A stretch of 64,000 nucleotides of DNA from Roseitalea sp. (GCA_017642895.1 JAEPON010000003.1:124001-188000), one strand, 5' to 3'. Numbered from the stretch's first letter, positions 25,055-34,566 are shown. Made by a program: numbers and translations. The notes: generated by a model from the sequence alone, not told the origin.

Positions 25055-25213
25055 ATCCCTCCCCCTTGAGGGGAGGGATGTGAGCACTTGAGAGCGCCAG
25101 CGAACTGGTGCGAACTGGGTGGGGGTGTCGTTGTTCATCGTCCAATACCGCCACCCGGCTCTGCCCTGTTGCACTCGGCAATCGCCGACCTCCCCTCAAG
25201 GGGGAGGTGATGG
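25055..25213. repeat. Palindromic repeat element upstream of the RACo-like gene
   Basis: Two complementary hairpin cores, CCTCCCCCTTGAGGGGAGG near 25058 and ACCTCCCCTCAAGGGGGAGG near 25189, bound a segment of about 155 bp. It occupies nearly all of the 174-bp gap between two genes of the methyl-transfer operon and ends a few bases before the RACo-like start. It is related to the element at 51955-52106 by its CCCTCAAGGGGGAGG core. Confidence 0.75.
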
Positions 25214-25219
25214 GAGCCA

Positions 25220-27265
25220 ATGATGACCGCCCAAGACCCCCTCGTCCTGTTCATGCCGTCCGGCAGGCGCGGGCGTTTTCCGAAAGGAACGCCGGTGCTC
25301 GACGCCGCGCGCGATCTGGGCGTCTATGTGGAATCGGTCTGTGGCGGGCGCGGCATTTGCGGGCGCTGCCAGGTGGAGGTGGCCGAAGGCCAGTTCGCCA
25401 AGCACGGCATCACCTCCTCGGCCGATCACATCTCCGCCTTCGGGGCGAAGGAACAGCGCTACGCCGAAAAGCGCGACCTGAAGGACGGCCGGCGCCTGTC
25501 CTGCTCGGCCACGATCCAGGGCGATCTTGTCATCGACATTCCCGCCGACGCGCAGGTCAACACGCAGATCGTCCGCAAGGCCGCCGACACCAAGGTGTTC
25601 CCGCGCAATCCGGCGCTGCAATTGTGCTATGTCGAGGTCGAGGAACCCGACATGCACAAGCCGCTCGGCGATCTCGACCGGCTGTTTGTCGCGCTGCGCG
25701 AGCAATGGGGCTTTGACGCGCTGGAGGCCGACCCGCATCTTCTGCCGCGGGTGCAATCCATTCTCCGCAAGGGCCAATGGCAGGTCACCGCCGCCGTCCA
25801 TCAGCCCGAAACAGACGGGCCGGCCACCCTTGTGGCCGTCTATCCGGGGCTCAAGAACGAGGCCTATGGCATCGCCTGCGACATCGGCTCGACCACCATC
25901 GCCCTGCATCTGGTCTCGCTGCTCTCGGGCCTGACGATCGCATCCGCCGGCACCTCGAACCCGCAGATCCGCTTCGGCGAGGACCTGATGAGCCGGGTGT
26001 CCTATGTGATGATGAACCCGGACGGGCGCGAGGCAATGACCAGGGCCGTCCGCTCGGCCATCAACGAACTGATCGGCGAAGTGGTCGAGACCTCCGGCAT
26101 CGACCGGGCCGACATTCTCGACACGGTCTTCGTCGGCAACCCGATCATGCATCATTTGTTCCTCGGCATCGATCCGACCGAACTTGGTGGCGCGCCGTTT
26201 GCGCTGGCCGTCTCCGATGCCGTCGAAATGCCGGCGCGGGCCAACGGCCTCGATCTGTCGGACGGTGCCCGGCTCTATGTGCCGCCCTGCATCGCCGGCC
26301 ATGTCGGCGCCGATGCCGCCGCCGCGACGCTGTCGGAGGGTCCGCACCGGTCGGACGACATCATGCTCCTGGTCGATGTCGGCACCAATGCCGAGATCGT
26401 GCTCGGCAACAAACACCACACGGTCGCCGCCTCCTCGCCCACCGGCCCCGCCTTTGAGGGCGCGGAAATCTCGTCCGGCCAGCGCGCCGCACCCGGCGCC
26501 ATCGAACGTGTCCGCATCGATCCGGTGACCTTCGAACCAAGGGTTCGCGTCATCGGTGTCGATGTCTGGTCCGACGAACCCGGCTTTGCCGAACAGGCCG
26601 AGACCTCCGGCGTCACCGGCATTTGCGGCTCCGGCATCATCGAGGTCGTCGCCGAAATGTTCCTCGCCGGCATCATCTCCGAGGACGGCGTCATCGACGG
26701 CACGCTGGCGTCGAAATCGCCGCGCATCGTCGAAGACGGCCGCACCTTTTCCTATGTGCTGCATGAGGGCGCGCAAACCATCACCGTCACCCAGAACGAC
26801 ATTCGCGCGATCCAGCTCGCCAAGGCCGCGCTCTATGCCGGCATCAAGCTGTTGATGGACAAGCAGGGGCTCGAAAAGGTCGACCAGATCCGCTTTGCCG
26901 GCGCTTTCGGCACCTTCATCGACCCCAAATATGCGATGGTTCTTGGCCTGATCCCCGATTGCGGCCTCGACAACGTCTCCGCCGTCGGCAATGCGGCGGG
27001 GACCGGCGCGCGCATGACGCTGATCAACCGCGACTATCGCCGCGAGATCGAAGCCGCCGTGCGGGAGATCGAAAAGATCGAAACGGCGCTGGAGCCGAAA
27101 TTCCAGGACCATTTCGTTGCCGCCATGGCCCTGCCCAACAAGGTCGACGCGTTTCCGCGCCTCGCCGAGGCCGTCAAACTGCCGGCCAAAAAGCCGCAAG
27201 CGGCCAATGACGAGCCGGGCGGCAACGCGCCCCGCCGCCGCGGCGGCCGGCGCCGGCGGGGGTGA
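25220..27265 (+). CDS. RACo-like reductive activator of corrinoid proteins (2Fe-2S + ASKHA, DUF4445)
   Basis: Reactivates corrinoid proteins by ATP-dependent reduction of inert Co(II) to Co(I). The 681 residues carry an N-terminal plant-type [2Fe-2S] ferredoxin domain with Cys41, Cys47, Cys50 (CGGRGICGRC) and Cys95, a middle segment, then an ASKHA ATPase with ACDIGSTTIALHL near residue 218 and LLVDVGTNAEI near 386. The GICGSG segment near residue 470 is typical of RACo. The C-terminus ends in an Arg/Gly tail (APRRRGGRRRRG). In an aerobe, where Co(I) is easily oxidised, such an activator would be essential for the MttB-like pathway. The start is the first of two adjacent ATGs. Confidence 0.93.
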   Translation: MMTAQDPLVLFMPSGRRGRFPKGTPVLDAARDLGVYVESVCGGRGICGRCQVEVAEGQFAKHGITSSADHISAFGAKEQRYAEKRDLKDGRRLSCSATIQGDLVIDIPADAQVNTQIVRKAADTKVFPRNPALQLCYVEVEEPDMHKPLGDLDRLFVALREQWGFDALEADPHLLPRVQSILRKGQWQVTAAVHQPETDGPATLVAVYPGLKNEAYGIACDIGSTTIALHLVSLLSGLTIASAGTSNPQIRFGEDLMSRVSYVMMNPDGREAMTRAVRSAINELIGEVVETSGIDRADILDTVFVGNPIMHHLFLGIDPTELGGAPFALAVSDAVEMPARANGLDLSDGARLYVPPCIAGHVGADAAAATLSEGPHRSDDIMLLVDVGTNAEIVLGNKHHTVAASSPTGPAFEGAEISSGQRAAPGAIERVRIDPVTFEPRVRVIGVDVWSDEPGFAEQAETSGVTGICGSGIIEVVAEMFLAGIISEDGVIDGTLASKSPRIVEDGRTFSYVLHEGAQTITVTQNDIRAIQLAKAALYAGIKLLMDKQGLEKVDQIRFAGAFGTFIDPKYAMVLGLIPDCGLDNVSAVGNAAGTGARMTLINRDYRREIEAAVREIEKIETALEPKFQDHFVAAMALPNKVDAFPRLAEAVKLPAKKPQAANDEPGGNAPRRRGGRRRRG

Positions 27266-27270
27266 ATCCC

Positions 27271-28395
27271 TCACAGATCGGCGTGGTATTCCTCGATCAG
27301 GTGGCCGACCACCGCCCGGTTGATCGCGTCGGCATCATCAGAATTGACCTCTGCCCGCACCGCCCGCTGGCGGGTGGCGCTGGTGCCGGTCAGCATGATC
27401 TCGCGCAGCACGTCCATTTGCCGGGTTGAGCCCAGCACGGCGAGATCGGGCGTCACCAGGTCGACCAGCTCGTCCAGCAATTGCGCGCAGGGCACCACCT
27501 CGCCCTTGCCATAATCGATCAGCCCTTCGGTGATGCCATAGCGCTGTGCCCGCCAGCGGTTCTCGCTGATCAGGAACCGGTCATAGACCCGCCAGCGCAT
27601 GTTCTGCTGCCGCAGCCGCCACAGCATGCGCGTGACCGCCTGCACGAGCGCCGCGATCGCGATCGCATGGTCGAGCCTTGGCGACATGTCGCAGATGCGG
27701 GTCTCCAGCGTCGGGAAGCGACACGAAGGCCGCAGGTCCCACCACACTTTCGAGGTGTCTTCGATCAGGCCCGCCTTGATCAGGACGCCGGTTGTCCGCT
27801 CATATTCGCCGAAACTGCCGAAATGCGGCGGCAGGCCGGTGCGCGGCAGATTGTCGAAAACACCCAGACGGTAGGAGGCAAGACCCGTATCCTGCCCCTG
27901 CCAGAAGGGCGATGAGGTCGACATGGCCAGAAGATGCGGCAGAAAATAGCAAAGCTGTGCCATCAGATCGACGCGCAGCGCATCATCATCGATGCCCACA
28001 TGCACATGCATGCCGCAGATCAGCAGCCGGCGCGCCATCGCCGCCATCTCGACGCGCAGATCGTTGTAGCGCTCCTTGTCGGTATGATGCTGCTTGTTCC
28101 ATTCGGCCGAGGGATGACAGGAGACCGCGATCGGCGCCAGATTGAACTCCGCCGCGCGGCGCGCCACCGTGCTGCGCAGCCGCCGCAGATCATCGCGCGC
28201 CTCGTCGGCCGTCGCGCAGACCCGCGTGCCCACTTCCACCTGGCATTGCAGATATTCGGGGCTGACATGCTCCTGCAGGTCTTTTTGAAGCGCATCCATG
28301 AAGGCATCGGGCGCTTCCGCCAGCGTCAGCGCCTCGGCGTCCACCAGCAGATATTCTTCCTCGATCCCGATCGTGAAGCTTGGTGTGTTCAGCAA
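27271..28395 (-). CDS. Carboxylate-amine ligase, YbdK family (GCS2)
   Basis: A 374-residue member of the glutamate-cysteine ligase family 2 (YbdK group), which has weak or unknown gamma-glutamyl ligase activity. Family motifs are [13 protein letters not shown] at the N-terminus, CGMHVHVGI and [20 protein letters not shown] at 28395 is chosen because it lies directly before the family start and behind a GAGGGA; the open frame extends a further 100 codons upstream without support. It converges with the RACo-like gene with only 5 bp between stops. Confidence 0.9.
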   Translation of the reverse strand: MLNTPSFTIGIEEEYLLVDAEALTLAEAPDAFMDALQKDLQEHVSPEYLQCQVEVGTRVCATADEARDDLRRLRSTVARRAAEFNLAPIAVSCHPSAEWNKQHHTDKERYNDLRVEMAAMARRLLICGMHVHVGIDDDALRVDLMAQLCYFLPHLLAMSTSSPFWQGQDTGLASYRLGVFDNLPRTGLPPHFGSFGEYERTTGVLIKAGLIEDTSKVWWDLRPSCRFPTLETRICDMSPRLDHAIAIAALVQAVTRMLWRLRQQNMRWRVYDRFLISENRWRAQRYGITEGLIDYGKGEVVPCAQLLDELVDLVTPDLAVLGSTRQMDVLREIMLTGTSATRQRAVRAEVNSDDADAINRAVVGHLIEEYHADL

Positions 28396-28559
28396 ATTCC
28401 CTCGTCCCTTGAGCCAACGCCACCATAGCCAAGCCTTGGCGCGATGCAAAAGCCGACAAAACGGGTCCCGGCCCGGACGGCCTGCCCTGACGCGGCGCCG
28501 AACCGATGGTTCAGAAAAATTCGTTTCGCCGATCGGCGTTGACCGGTTACGGCAGACCG

Positions 28560-29735
28560 ATGCGTTCGCTGTCCTCATCGCCCCTTTTTCTGGTTTTCGC
28601 ACTCTGGCTGGCCGGCCTTGGCTGCGCGGCCCAGTTCGCCAAGATGGCGGTGATCCTGCCGGCACTTCAGGGGCACTATGGCGAGACCGGCGTGGCATCG
28701 GGGTTTCTGGTCTCGCTCATCGCGCTGATGGGCATCGTGCTTGGTCTCGTCGCCGGTGTTCTCGCCATCCGCATCGGCCTGCGGCGGCTGCTGCTGGCCG
28801 GGCTCGTTCTCGGCGGCGCCGTCTCGCTTGTGCAGGCGACCATGCCGCCCTTTTCATGGATGCTGGCGAGCCGGTTCGTGGAGGGCCTGTCACATTTGGC
28901 GATCGTCGTTGCCGCGCCGACGCTGATCGCCCAGCTCACGCCGGCGCGGCATCAGGGCGCGGCGCTGACATTGTGGGGCACCTTTTTCGGCGTTGCCTTT
29001 GCCGGCGTCGCGCTGATTGCGCCGGTCCTCGTGAACAATGGCGGCCCCGGCGCGCTTTTTGTGGCCCATGGCGCCTACATGCTCGGCTTCGCGACGCTGC
29101 TGGCCGTCGTGCTGCCGCGCCCGGCCCCGCTCGCCGTCAAAGCGCCGCCGATCGGCCCGCGCGCGCTGCTCATGCGCCATATTGACATCTACACGTCGCC
29201 GTCGATCGGCGCGCCCGCGCTGGGCTGGGTGTTCTACACGTTGACCTTCGTTGCCCTGCTCGCCGTCCTGCCGCCTTTCATCGACGCCGAACAACGCGTT
29301 CTGGCAACCGCGCTGATGCCGCTGGCCAGCATCGTCTCGTCCATGACGCTCGGCGTTTTCCTCTTGCGGTTCGTATCGGCCATCACCGTGGTGCTGATCG
29401 GCTTTGCAACGGCGGCGGTCTGCGGAGGGGTGATGGCATTTGCCGGTCCGGCGGCCTGGCTCGCGATCACCCTTTTTGCCTGCCTTGGCCTGGTGCAGGG
29501 CGCAAGCTTTGCCGCAGTTCCGCAACTGAACGCCGACACCGCCGATCGCGCGCTTGCCAATGGCGGGCTGGCGCAGACCGGCAATCTCGGCAACACGACC
29601 GGAACACCGCTTCTGATCGCCATCATCTCGGTCACCGGCTTTGCCGGCGTGCCCTGGTTTCTGGTGGGCTGCTACCTGATCGCCATCGCCATCCACGTCG
29701 CGCTGTCAAGGCGCCGGCGTCACGCCGGTTCTTAA
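28560..29735 (+). CDS. MFS transporter
   Basis: A 391-residue major facilitator superfamily protein with about 12 membrane segments. The cytoplasmic loop between segments 2 and 3 is short ([13 protein letters not shown]), and segment 4 has [20 protein letters not shown]. The C-terminus is basic (SRRRRHAGS). The substrate is unknown. The ATG at 28560 ([15 protein letters not shown]) is preferred to one 18 codons upstream because it begins right before the first membrane segment. It is divergent from the YbdK gene. Confidence 0.88.
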   Translation: MRSLSSSPLFLVFALWLAGLGCAAQFAKMAVILPALQGHYGETGVASGFLVSLIALMGIVLGLVAGVLAIRIGLRRLLLAGLVLGGAVSLVQATMPPFSWMLASRFVEGLSHLAIVVAAPTLIAQLTPARHQGAALTLWGTFFGVAFAGVALIAPVLVNNGGPGALFVAHGAYMLGFATLLAVVLPRPAPLAVKAPPIGPRALLMRHIDIYTSPSIGAPALGWVFYTLTFVALLAVLPPFIDAEQRVLATALMPLASIVSSMTLGVFLLRFVSAITVVLIGFATAAVCGGVMAFAGPAAWLAITLFACLGLVQGASFAAVPQLNADTADRALANGGLAQTGNLGNTTGTPLLIAIISVTGFAGVPWFLVGCYLIAIAIHVALSRRRRHAGS

Positions 29736-30012
29736 CGCCCTGTTTACCTTCGGCGAACGGGAACCGCGCGGTGGCGCAAAAATCATATCCGACTTCGCTT
29801 TTGTCATCGCAATTTCGTCACACAAGGCCCATATGCAATCCATGAGCCGCCCCAACGGGGACGTCGATATCGGGCCGGACCCAACCGCCTGACAAGCGTC
29901 CTGATAATAGCCGGCGGGTTCCTGCCAAACGACGGGTCCACACCGTCGTCGGAACCGTCCGGTCGCGCCAAGGCTGCTCCGTGTGAAATGGCAAACCGCA
30001 TGGAGTGATGAC

Positions 30013-30174
30013 ATGTCCATTTTTGCAAAATTCTTCCGCGTTGGCACCCGGGCCGCCTACGCACCGACCAATGGCGCCAACCTGGCCACCACCTTCGAGC
30101 GCAACCGCTTGGGCCGCACCATGCCGGGTGAAACCGGCGCCCGTGCCGGTTCGCGCTACGGCTTGTTCGTCTGA
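30013..30174 (+). CDS. Small protein, 53 aa, unknown function
   Basis: A short frame starting MSIFAKFFRVGTRAAYA and ending SRYGLFV, preceded by GGAGTGATGAC, a good ribosome binding site. It is basic, rich in Arg, Gly, Thr and Ala, with an amphipathic N-terminus. Codon use matches the backbone. No family is recognised. It stands alone between the MFS and HAD genes. Confidence 0.55.
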   Translation: MSIFAKFFRVGTRAAYAPTNGANLATTFERNRLGRTMPGETGARAGSRYGLFV

Positions 30175-30247
30175 AACGGTCATGATCGCCGATCACGGCC
30201 GGTCGCGTCGGCTTGACGCGGCCGGCTTCGCCATGTCTTGAGATGTC

Positions 30248-30964
30248 ATGATCAAGGCAGCGCTTTTCGACGTCTACGGCACCTGCGTGGACTGGCACAG
30301 CGGCATGCGCACGGCCGCCGAGCAAATGCTGACCGACAAGGGGCTGGATATCGGCCTTGGCCGCAAGATCGCCGAGGGCTGGCGGCGGCAGTACCAGCCA
30401 TCCATGGAGCGCGTCCGCTGCGGACGCGACGCCTACCGCCCACTTGACGCGATCCAGATCCAAACCCTCGATATCGTGTTGGACGATCTGGCCATCGCGC
30501 ACCTTTTCGACGCCGGCGACCGGGCCGTTCTGAACGCCGCGTGGGATGCCCTGCCCGCCTGGCCGGACACCACTGACGCTCTTCGCAGGCTGCGAACCGC
30601 GATGCCGATTGCCGCATGCTCCAATGGCTCAAAATCCATGATGGCCCGCCTTGCCGCTCATGCCGGCCTGCCGTGGACGATGATTGGCGGCGCCGATCTG
30701 GCGCAGACGTTCAAGCCCGAGCCCACCGTCTATCTCAAATCCTGCGCGGCACTGGGTTTTGCCCCCAACGAAACCGTCATGGTCGCCTGCCATGACGATG
30801 ATCTGGACGCGGCCGCCGCGTGCGGTTTGGCCACCGCCCATGTGCCCCGCCCGGCCGAATGGGGCGCCGACGCGCCACCGGCGGCAACCGATGCCGGCCG
30901 CTTTACCTTCCGCGCCGATACGCTGACCGAACTGATCGACCGTATTGTACGCGCCGCGGCGTGA
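30248..30964 (+). CDS. HAD-superfamily hydrolase, haloacid dehalogenase type II-like
   Basis: A 238-residue HAD enzyme. The nucleophile Asp8 is in LFDVYGTCVDW, motif II is ACSNGS, the Lys of motif III lies near FKPEP, and the acidic motif IV is ACHDDDLDAA. This layout is that of (S)-2-haloacid dehalogenases, which hydrolyse C-halogen bonds, but many members act on other substrates. It probably forms a single transcript. The assignment to dehalogenase rather than phosphatase rests on the DVYGT form of motif I. Confidence 0.85.
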   Translation: MIKAALFDVYGTCVDWHSGMRTAAEQMLTDKGLDIGLGRKIAEGWRRQYQPSMERVRCGRDAYRPLDAIQIQTLDIVLDDLAIAHLFDAGDRAVLNAAWDALPAWPDTTDALRRLRTAMPIAACSNGSKSMMARLAAHAGLPWTMIGGADLAQTFKPEPTVYLKSCAALGFAPNETVMVACHDDDLDAAAACGLATAHVPRPAEWGADAPPAATDAGRFTFRADTLTELIDRIVRAAA

Positions 30965-31059
30965 AAAAACGTTGCGCCGCGCGCCCGTCGCTGATTGTGT
31001 GTCAAACAGACGACACTGTCCACGCGCGCGCGAAACGTGCGGCCTGATGGGAGCCGGGT

Positions 31060-32070
31060 ATGGACACCAGCACACCTGTAACAAGGGCGCCAGCGCGCAC
31101 GATCGTGTTTTTCCTCGTGCCGGAATTCACGATGATCGCCTTCACATCGGCCGTCGAGGCATTGCGCTCGGCCAATCGCATGCTGGGCTACGACGCCTAC
31201 ATGTGGCGACTGTCGAGCGAGGCAGGCGATCCGGTCACCGCGTCCAACGGCGTCCAGGTGACGGTGCAGACCACTGTCGAAGACGAGCGGCGGATGATTT
31301 CTCGACCCGACCGGGCCTCGCTGTTCCTCGTTTGCGGCGGGGTCAATGTGGAAAGCCACACCACCAGGGCTGCCACCGGCATCGTGCGAGAAATGCACGC
31401 GCGCGGCATCGCCGTGGGCGGGCTGTGCACCGGCGCCCATGTCGTGGCGACGGCCGGGCTTTTGAGCGGCCGGCGCTGCGCCATCCACTGGGAGAACCTG
31501 CCCGGTTTTTCGGAGAAGTTCCCCAAGGCCGAGGTCTATGCCGATCTGTTTGAGGTTGACGGCAACATCTATACCTGCGCCGGGGGCACCGCCGCCCTCG
31601 ACATGATGCTGTCGCTGATCGCGGCCGATTTCGACGACGATCTGGTCAACCGGGTCTGCGAACAGATGCTGACCGACCGGGTGCGCGCCGCAACCGACCG
31701 CCAGCGGCTGCCGCTGCGCGCGCGGCTCGGCGTGCAGAACGCGCGCGTCCTGTCCATCATCGAGTTGATGGAAGCCAACCTCTCCGAGCCATTGTCGCTT
31801 CTGGAGATCGCCGACCATGTCGGCCTCTCGCGCCGGCAGATCGAACGGCTTTTCCGGCAGGAAATGGGCCGGTCGCCGGCGCGCTATTATCTGGAGATCC
31901 GGCTCGACCGGGCGCGCCATCTTCTGGTGCAGTCCACCATGCCCGTCGTGGAGGTCGCCATCGCCTGCGGCTTTGTTTCCGCATCGCATTTTTCCAAATG
32001 CTATCGCGAACTCTACGCCAAATCGCCGCAACAGGAACGCGCCGAGCGCAAGCAACTGCTCGTCGCCTGA
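31060..32070 (+). CDS. GlxA-family AraC-type transcriptional regulator
   Basis: A 336-residue regulator with an N-terminal DJ-1/PfpI-like ligand domain (GGLCTGAHVVATAGL marks the nucleophile-elbow region) and a C-terminal AraC double helix-turn-helix (ADHVGLSRRQIERLFRQEMG and ACGFVSASHFSKCYRELY). Members studied elsewhere (GbdR, CdhR, SouR) respond to betaine, carnitine or sarcosine. That fits the methylated-amine genes in this window, but none of them is adjacent, so the target is inference. It is followed after 24 bp by tupA in the same direction. Confidence 0.92.
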   Translation: MDTSTPVTRAPARTIVFFLVPEFTMIAFTSAVEALRSANRMLGYDAYMWRLSSEAGDPVTASNGVQVTVQTTVEDERRMISRPDRASLFLVCGGVNVESHTTRAATGIVREMHARGIAVGGLCTGAHVVATAGLLSGRRCAIHWENLPGFSEKFPKAEVYADLFEVDGNIYTCAGGTAALDMMLSLIAADFDDDLVNRVCEQMLTDRVRAATDRQRLPLRARLGVQNARVLSIIELMEANLSEPLSLLEIADHVGLSRRQIERLFRQEMGRSPARYYLEIRLDRARHLLVQSTMPVVEVAIACGFVSASHFSKCYRELYAKSPQQERAERKQLLVA

Positions 32071-32094
32071 CGCACCTCGAACCCGGAGTGACCC

Positions 32095-32922
32095 ATGTCC
32101 GTCCTTCTTCGTCTTGCCGCCATCATTGCTCTGGCGCTGATCGCCATTGCGCCAGCAAGCGCGGCGGAAAAGCGCTTTCTGCTCGCCACGACCACATCGA
32201 CGGAGAATTCGGGTCTGTTGGACGCGATCATCCCGCAATTCACGGCCGCGACAGGCATCTCGCTTGATGTTGTCGCGGTCGGCACCGGCCAGGCGCTGGA
32301 AATGGGCCGCCGTGGCGATGCCGCCGCGATCCTGGTGCATGACCGGGTCGGCGAGGACAAGTTCGTCGCCGAAGGCCACGGCACCGACCGGCGCGATGTG
32401 ATGTACAATGATTTTGTGATCATCGGCCCCGAAGACGACCCCGCAAACCTTGCCCGGGCCGAAGACACGCGGCAGGCCATGACGAAAATCGCCGACGGCC
32501 AGGTGGTGTTCGTGTCACGCGGTGATGACAGCGGCACGCACCGCAAGGAACTCCGCCTTTGGGCCGAGGCCGGGTTGGATCCGGCGACGTTCGGCGGCTG
32601 GTATCGCGAGGCGGGTGCCGGCATGGGCCAGACCATCCTGACCACGACGCAGATGAGCGGCTACACGATGACCGACCGGGCGACCTGGGTGAAGTTCGGC
32701 CGCAAGGACGGCCATGCCATCGCTTTCGAGGAAGACCCGCCCTTGTTCAACCCCTATGCCTCGATCGTCGTCACGAACGCCGCCGTTCCGGCCGAGGAGA
32801 CCGGCTGGGCCACCGCCTGGCACCAATGGCTGACCAGCGAAACCGGCCGCAACGCCATCCGCGCCTACCGCGTCGATGGCCAGCAACTCTTCTTCATCGC
32901 CGGGGACGAGGAAGCGGGCTGA
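32095..32922 (+). CDS. tupA: Tungstate ABC transporter substrate-binding protein TupA
   Basis: A 275-residue periplasmic binding protein with a signal peptide (cleavage near APASAA) and the tungstate-binding TTTSTENSG motif right after it. Other family parts are VAVGTGQALEMGRRGDA and FVSRGDDSGTH. It would bind tungstate for W- or Mo-enzymes such as formate dehydrogenase. Unusually, the permease tupB is on the opposite strand 420 bp away with a VOC gene between, and no ATPase (tupC) is visible. Confidence 0.93.
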   Translation: MSVLLRLAAIIALALIAIAPASAAEKRFLLATTTSTENSGLLDAIIPQFTAATGISLDVVAVGTGQALEMGRRGDAAAILVHDRVGEDKFVAEGHGTDRRDVMYNDFVIIGPEDDPANLARAEDTRQAMTKIADGQVVFVSRGDDSGTHRKELRLWAEAGLDPATFGGWYREAGAGMGQTILTTTQMSGYTMTDRATWVKFGRKDGHAIAFEEDPPLFNPYASIVVTNAAVPAEETGWATAWHQWLTSETGRNAIRAYRVDGQQLFFIAGDEEAG

Positions 32923-32925
32923 CAA

Positions 32926-33321
32926 TCACTCCAGATTGAGCTGCCAGGACACGCCGAAGCGGTCGCTGACCCATCCAAAGCGCTTCGAAAATCCATGATC
33001 GCCGAGCGGCATCAGCACCGCGCCATCCTCGGACAGCGCCGCAAACAGCTTCTCGATCTCCGCATCGTCGCGGCACTTGATGAACAGCGACATGGAGGGC
33101 GTGAAGCCGAACGGCTGATCGGCGGAACTGTCGATGGCGATGAAGCTCTGCCCGCCCAATATCCAATTGGCCTGGCGCACCGTGCCTTCTCGGCCGCGCG
33201 TGCCCGGGCCGTAACGCTCGATGCTGACGACTTCGACATCGTCAAAGAGCGTTTCGTAGAGCGTCAGGGCCTCCTCGGCGTTGCCGCCGAACATCAGGAA
33301 TGTGGAAATCCGATCCCCCAT
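32926..33321 (-). CDS. VOC / PhnB-like protein
   Basis: A 131-residue protein of the PhnB-like branch of the vicinal oxygen chelate fold, often labelled 3-demethylubiquinone-9 methyltransferase-like without activity data. Typical segments are ISTFLMFGGNAEEALTLYE at the start and the C-terminal FGWVSDRFGVSWQL. Its stop lies 3 bp from that of tupA. No link to tungstate is known. Confidence 0.88.
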   Translation of the reverse strand: MGDRISTFLMFGGNAEEALTLYETLFDDVEVVSIERYGPGTRGREGTVRQANWILGGQSFIAIDSSADQPFGFTPSMSLFIKCRDDAEIEKLFAALSEDGAVLMPLGDHGFSKRFGWVSDRFGVSWQLNLE

Positions 33322-33345
33322 GACACCGCTCCGGCTGTGCCCCGA

Positions 33346-34005
33346 TCACGGTCGGGCCATAGCACGCTCACGTGTCACCCACCATGTCAGGACTGTGACA
33401 AGAAACGAAATCGCCACCAGAACCACGCCCAGCGCGACGGCGATGTTGAAATTGCCCTGCCGGGTTTCGAGCGTGATCGCGGTGGTCATCACGCGGGTGG
33501 AGCCACGTATGTTGCCGCCCACGATCATCACGGCGCCGACTTCGGAGATGGCACGCCCGAACGCGACCAGAAACGCCGTCACCAGCCCGGCCCTTGCCAT
33601 GCGCATCAGTTCGGCCACCTGGCGCCATCGCGCCTTGATGTCCAGACGAACCTGATCGCCGTGATCGGCCCAGGGGCCGGCGCAGGCGCGGTGCGAGAAG
33701 ACCGTGATCACCGGCAGCGTGATGATCACCTGGGCAACGATGATGGCCGTGGGCGTGAACAAGATGTCGAGCCAGCCCAGCGGGCCGGATCGCGACAGGA
33801 GAATATAGACGACAAGGCCGACCACCACCGTCGGCACCGCCAGAAGCGCCGAGAACACGGCCAGCCACAGCCGCCTTGCCCGCCCGCGCAACGTGCAGAT
33901 CCAGCCGCCCAAAGGCGCGCCGATCGCCATGCCGATCAGCGAGGCCGTCAGGCTGACCTGGACCGACAAGACGACAATGCCGACGATTTCGCGCCCGTCT
34001 CCCAT
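33346..34005 (-). CDS. tupB: Tungstate ABC transporter permease TupB
   Basis: A 219-residue ABC permease with 5-6 membrane segments. The segment GRAISEVGAVMIVGGNI followed by TRVMTTAI is characteristic of TupB and related tungstate or molybdate permeases. The coupling loop precedes it. The gene is convergent to tupA and separated by the VOC gene, an unusual order. A separate ATPase must be supplied from elsewhere. Confidence 0.9.
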   Translation of the reverse strand: MGDGREIVGIVVLSVQVSLTASLIGMAIGAPLGGWICTLRGRARRLWLAVFSALLAVPTVVVGLVVYILLSRSGPLGWLDILFTPTAIIVAQVIITLPVITVFSHRACAGPWADHGDQVRLDIKARWRQVAELMRMARAGLVTAFLVAFGRAISEVGAVMIVGGNIRGSTRVMTTAITLETRQGNFNIAVALGVVLVAISFLVTVLTWWVTRERAMARP

Positions 34006-34082
34006 GCGGGCACGCTTAGACCGATTATGCGGTCAAGGGAATTGCGATTGCGATCCGATCGCGCGGCCGGCGGCGGTCCCGG

Positions 34083-34334
34083 TCAGCCGTTCTCGATCGC
34101 CCTGCGCAACGCCGCATTGATTCGGGTCTGCCAGCCCTTGCCTCCCGCCTTGAAGTGCTCAATCACATCGGCGTCGAGACGGATGGTGGTCGATACTTTC
34201 GGCTGTTCAACGCGCGGGCGGCCTCGCTGGACCGGTACGGCGTCGAATTTGGCCTGCCAATAGGGTGTCGACAGGTCCGGCGCGTCATCCGGGTCAATCC
34301 AGACGGTTTCGGTATCGCGTTTGCTCTCTTGCAT
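34083..34334 (-). CDS. brnA: BrnA-type antitoxin
   Basis: An 83-residue antitoxin of the BrnA family. The first half is an acidic toxin-binding segment (WIDPDDAPDLSTPYW) and the second half a ribbon-helix-helix DNA-binding domain (KVSTTIRLDADVIEHFKAGG, then INAALRRAI). It overlaps the 3' end of brnT by 41 bp, the usual order toxin then antitoxin. It neutralises BrnT and represses the operon. Confidence 0.92.
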   Translation of the reverse strand: MQESKRDTETVWIDPDDAPDLSTPYWQAKFDAVPVQRGRPRVEQPKVSTTIRLDADVIEHFKAGGKGWQTRINAALRRAIENG

Positions 34335-34566
34335 TGGCTTTCCTCAGCGAAATGATACGGCGGGCATCCGCCCTCGGTGTCCACACAATGACGACCATTC
34401 GGTCATGCAACGTGCCCACCGTAATGAAGCGATCTTCCCCATAGTCATGCCGGTCGTCGGTCAGCGTCAGCGTCGATCCTGCAAACACAAGCGCGGCCTC
34501 GGCCATGTCCAGCCCACGGTGAAAGAGTGTCAGCTTTCGCTTCTCGTCTTCATACTCAATCCGCAC
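34294..34566 (-). CDS. brnT: BrnT-type RNase toxin
   Basis: A 90-residue RelE-fold toxin of the BrnT family. Recognisable elements are EYEDEKRKLTLFHRGLDMAEA at the start, the DDRHDYGEDRFITVG strand region, and the C-terminal basic RRIISLRKANARE that forms the RNase active surface. BrnT cleaves mRNA and halts translation until BrnA is present. The first helix differs from the usual DxxKxxxNxxKHG pattern, but the core is intact. Confidence 0.9.
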   Translation of the reverse strand: MRIEYEDEKRKLTLFHRGLDMAEAALVFAGSTLTLTDDRHDYGEDRFITVGTLHDRMVVIVWTPRADARRIISLRKANAREQTRYRNRLD

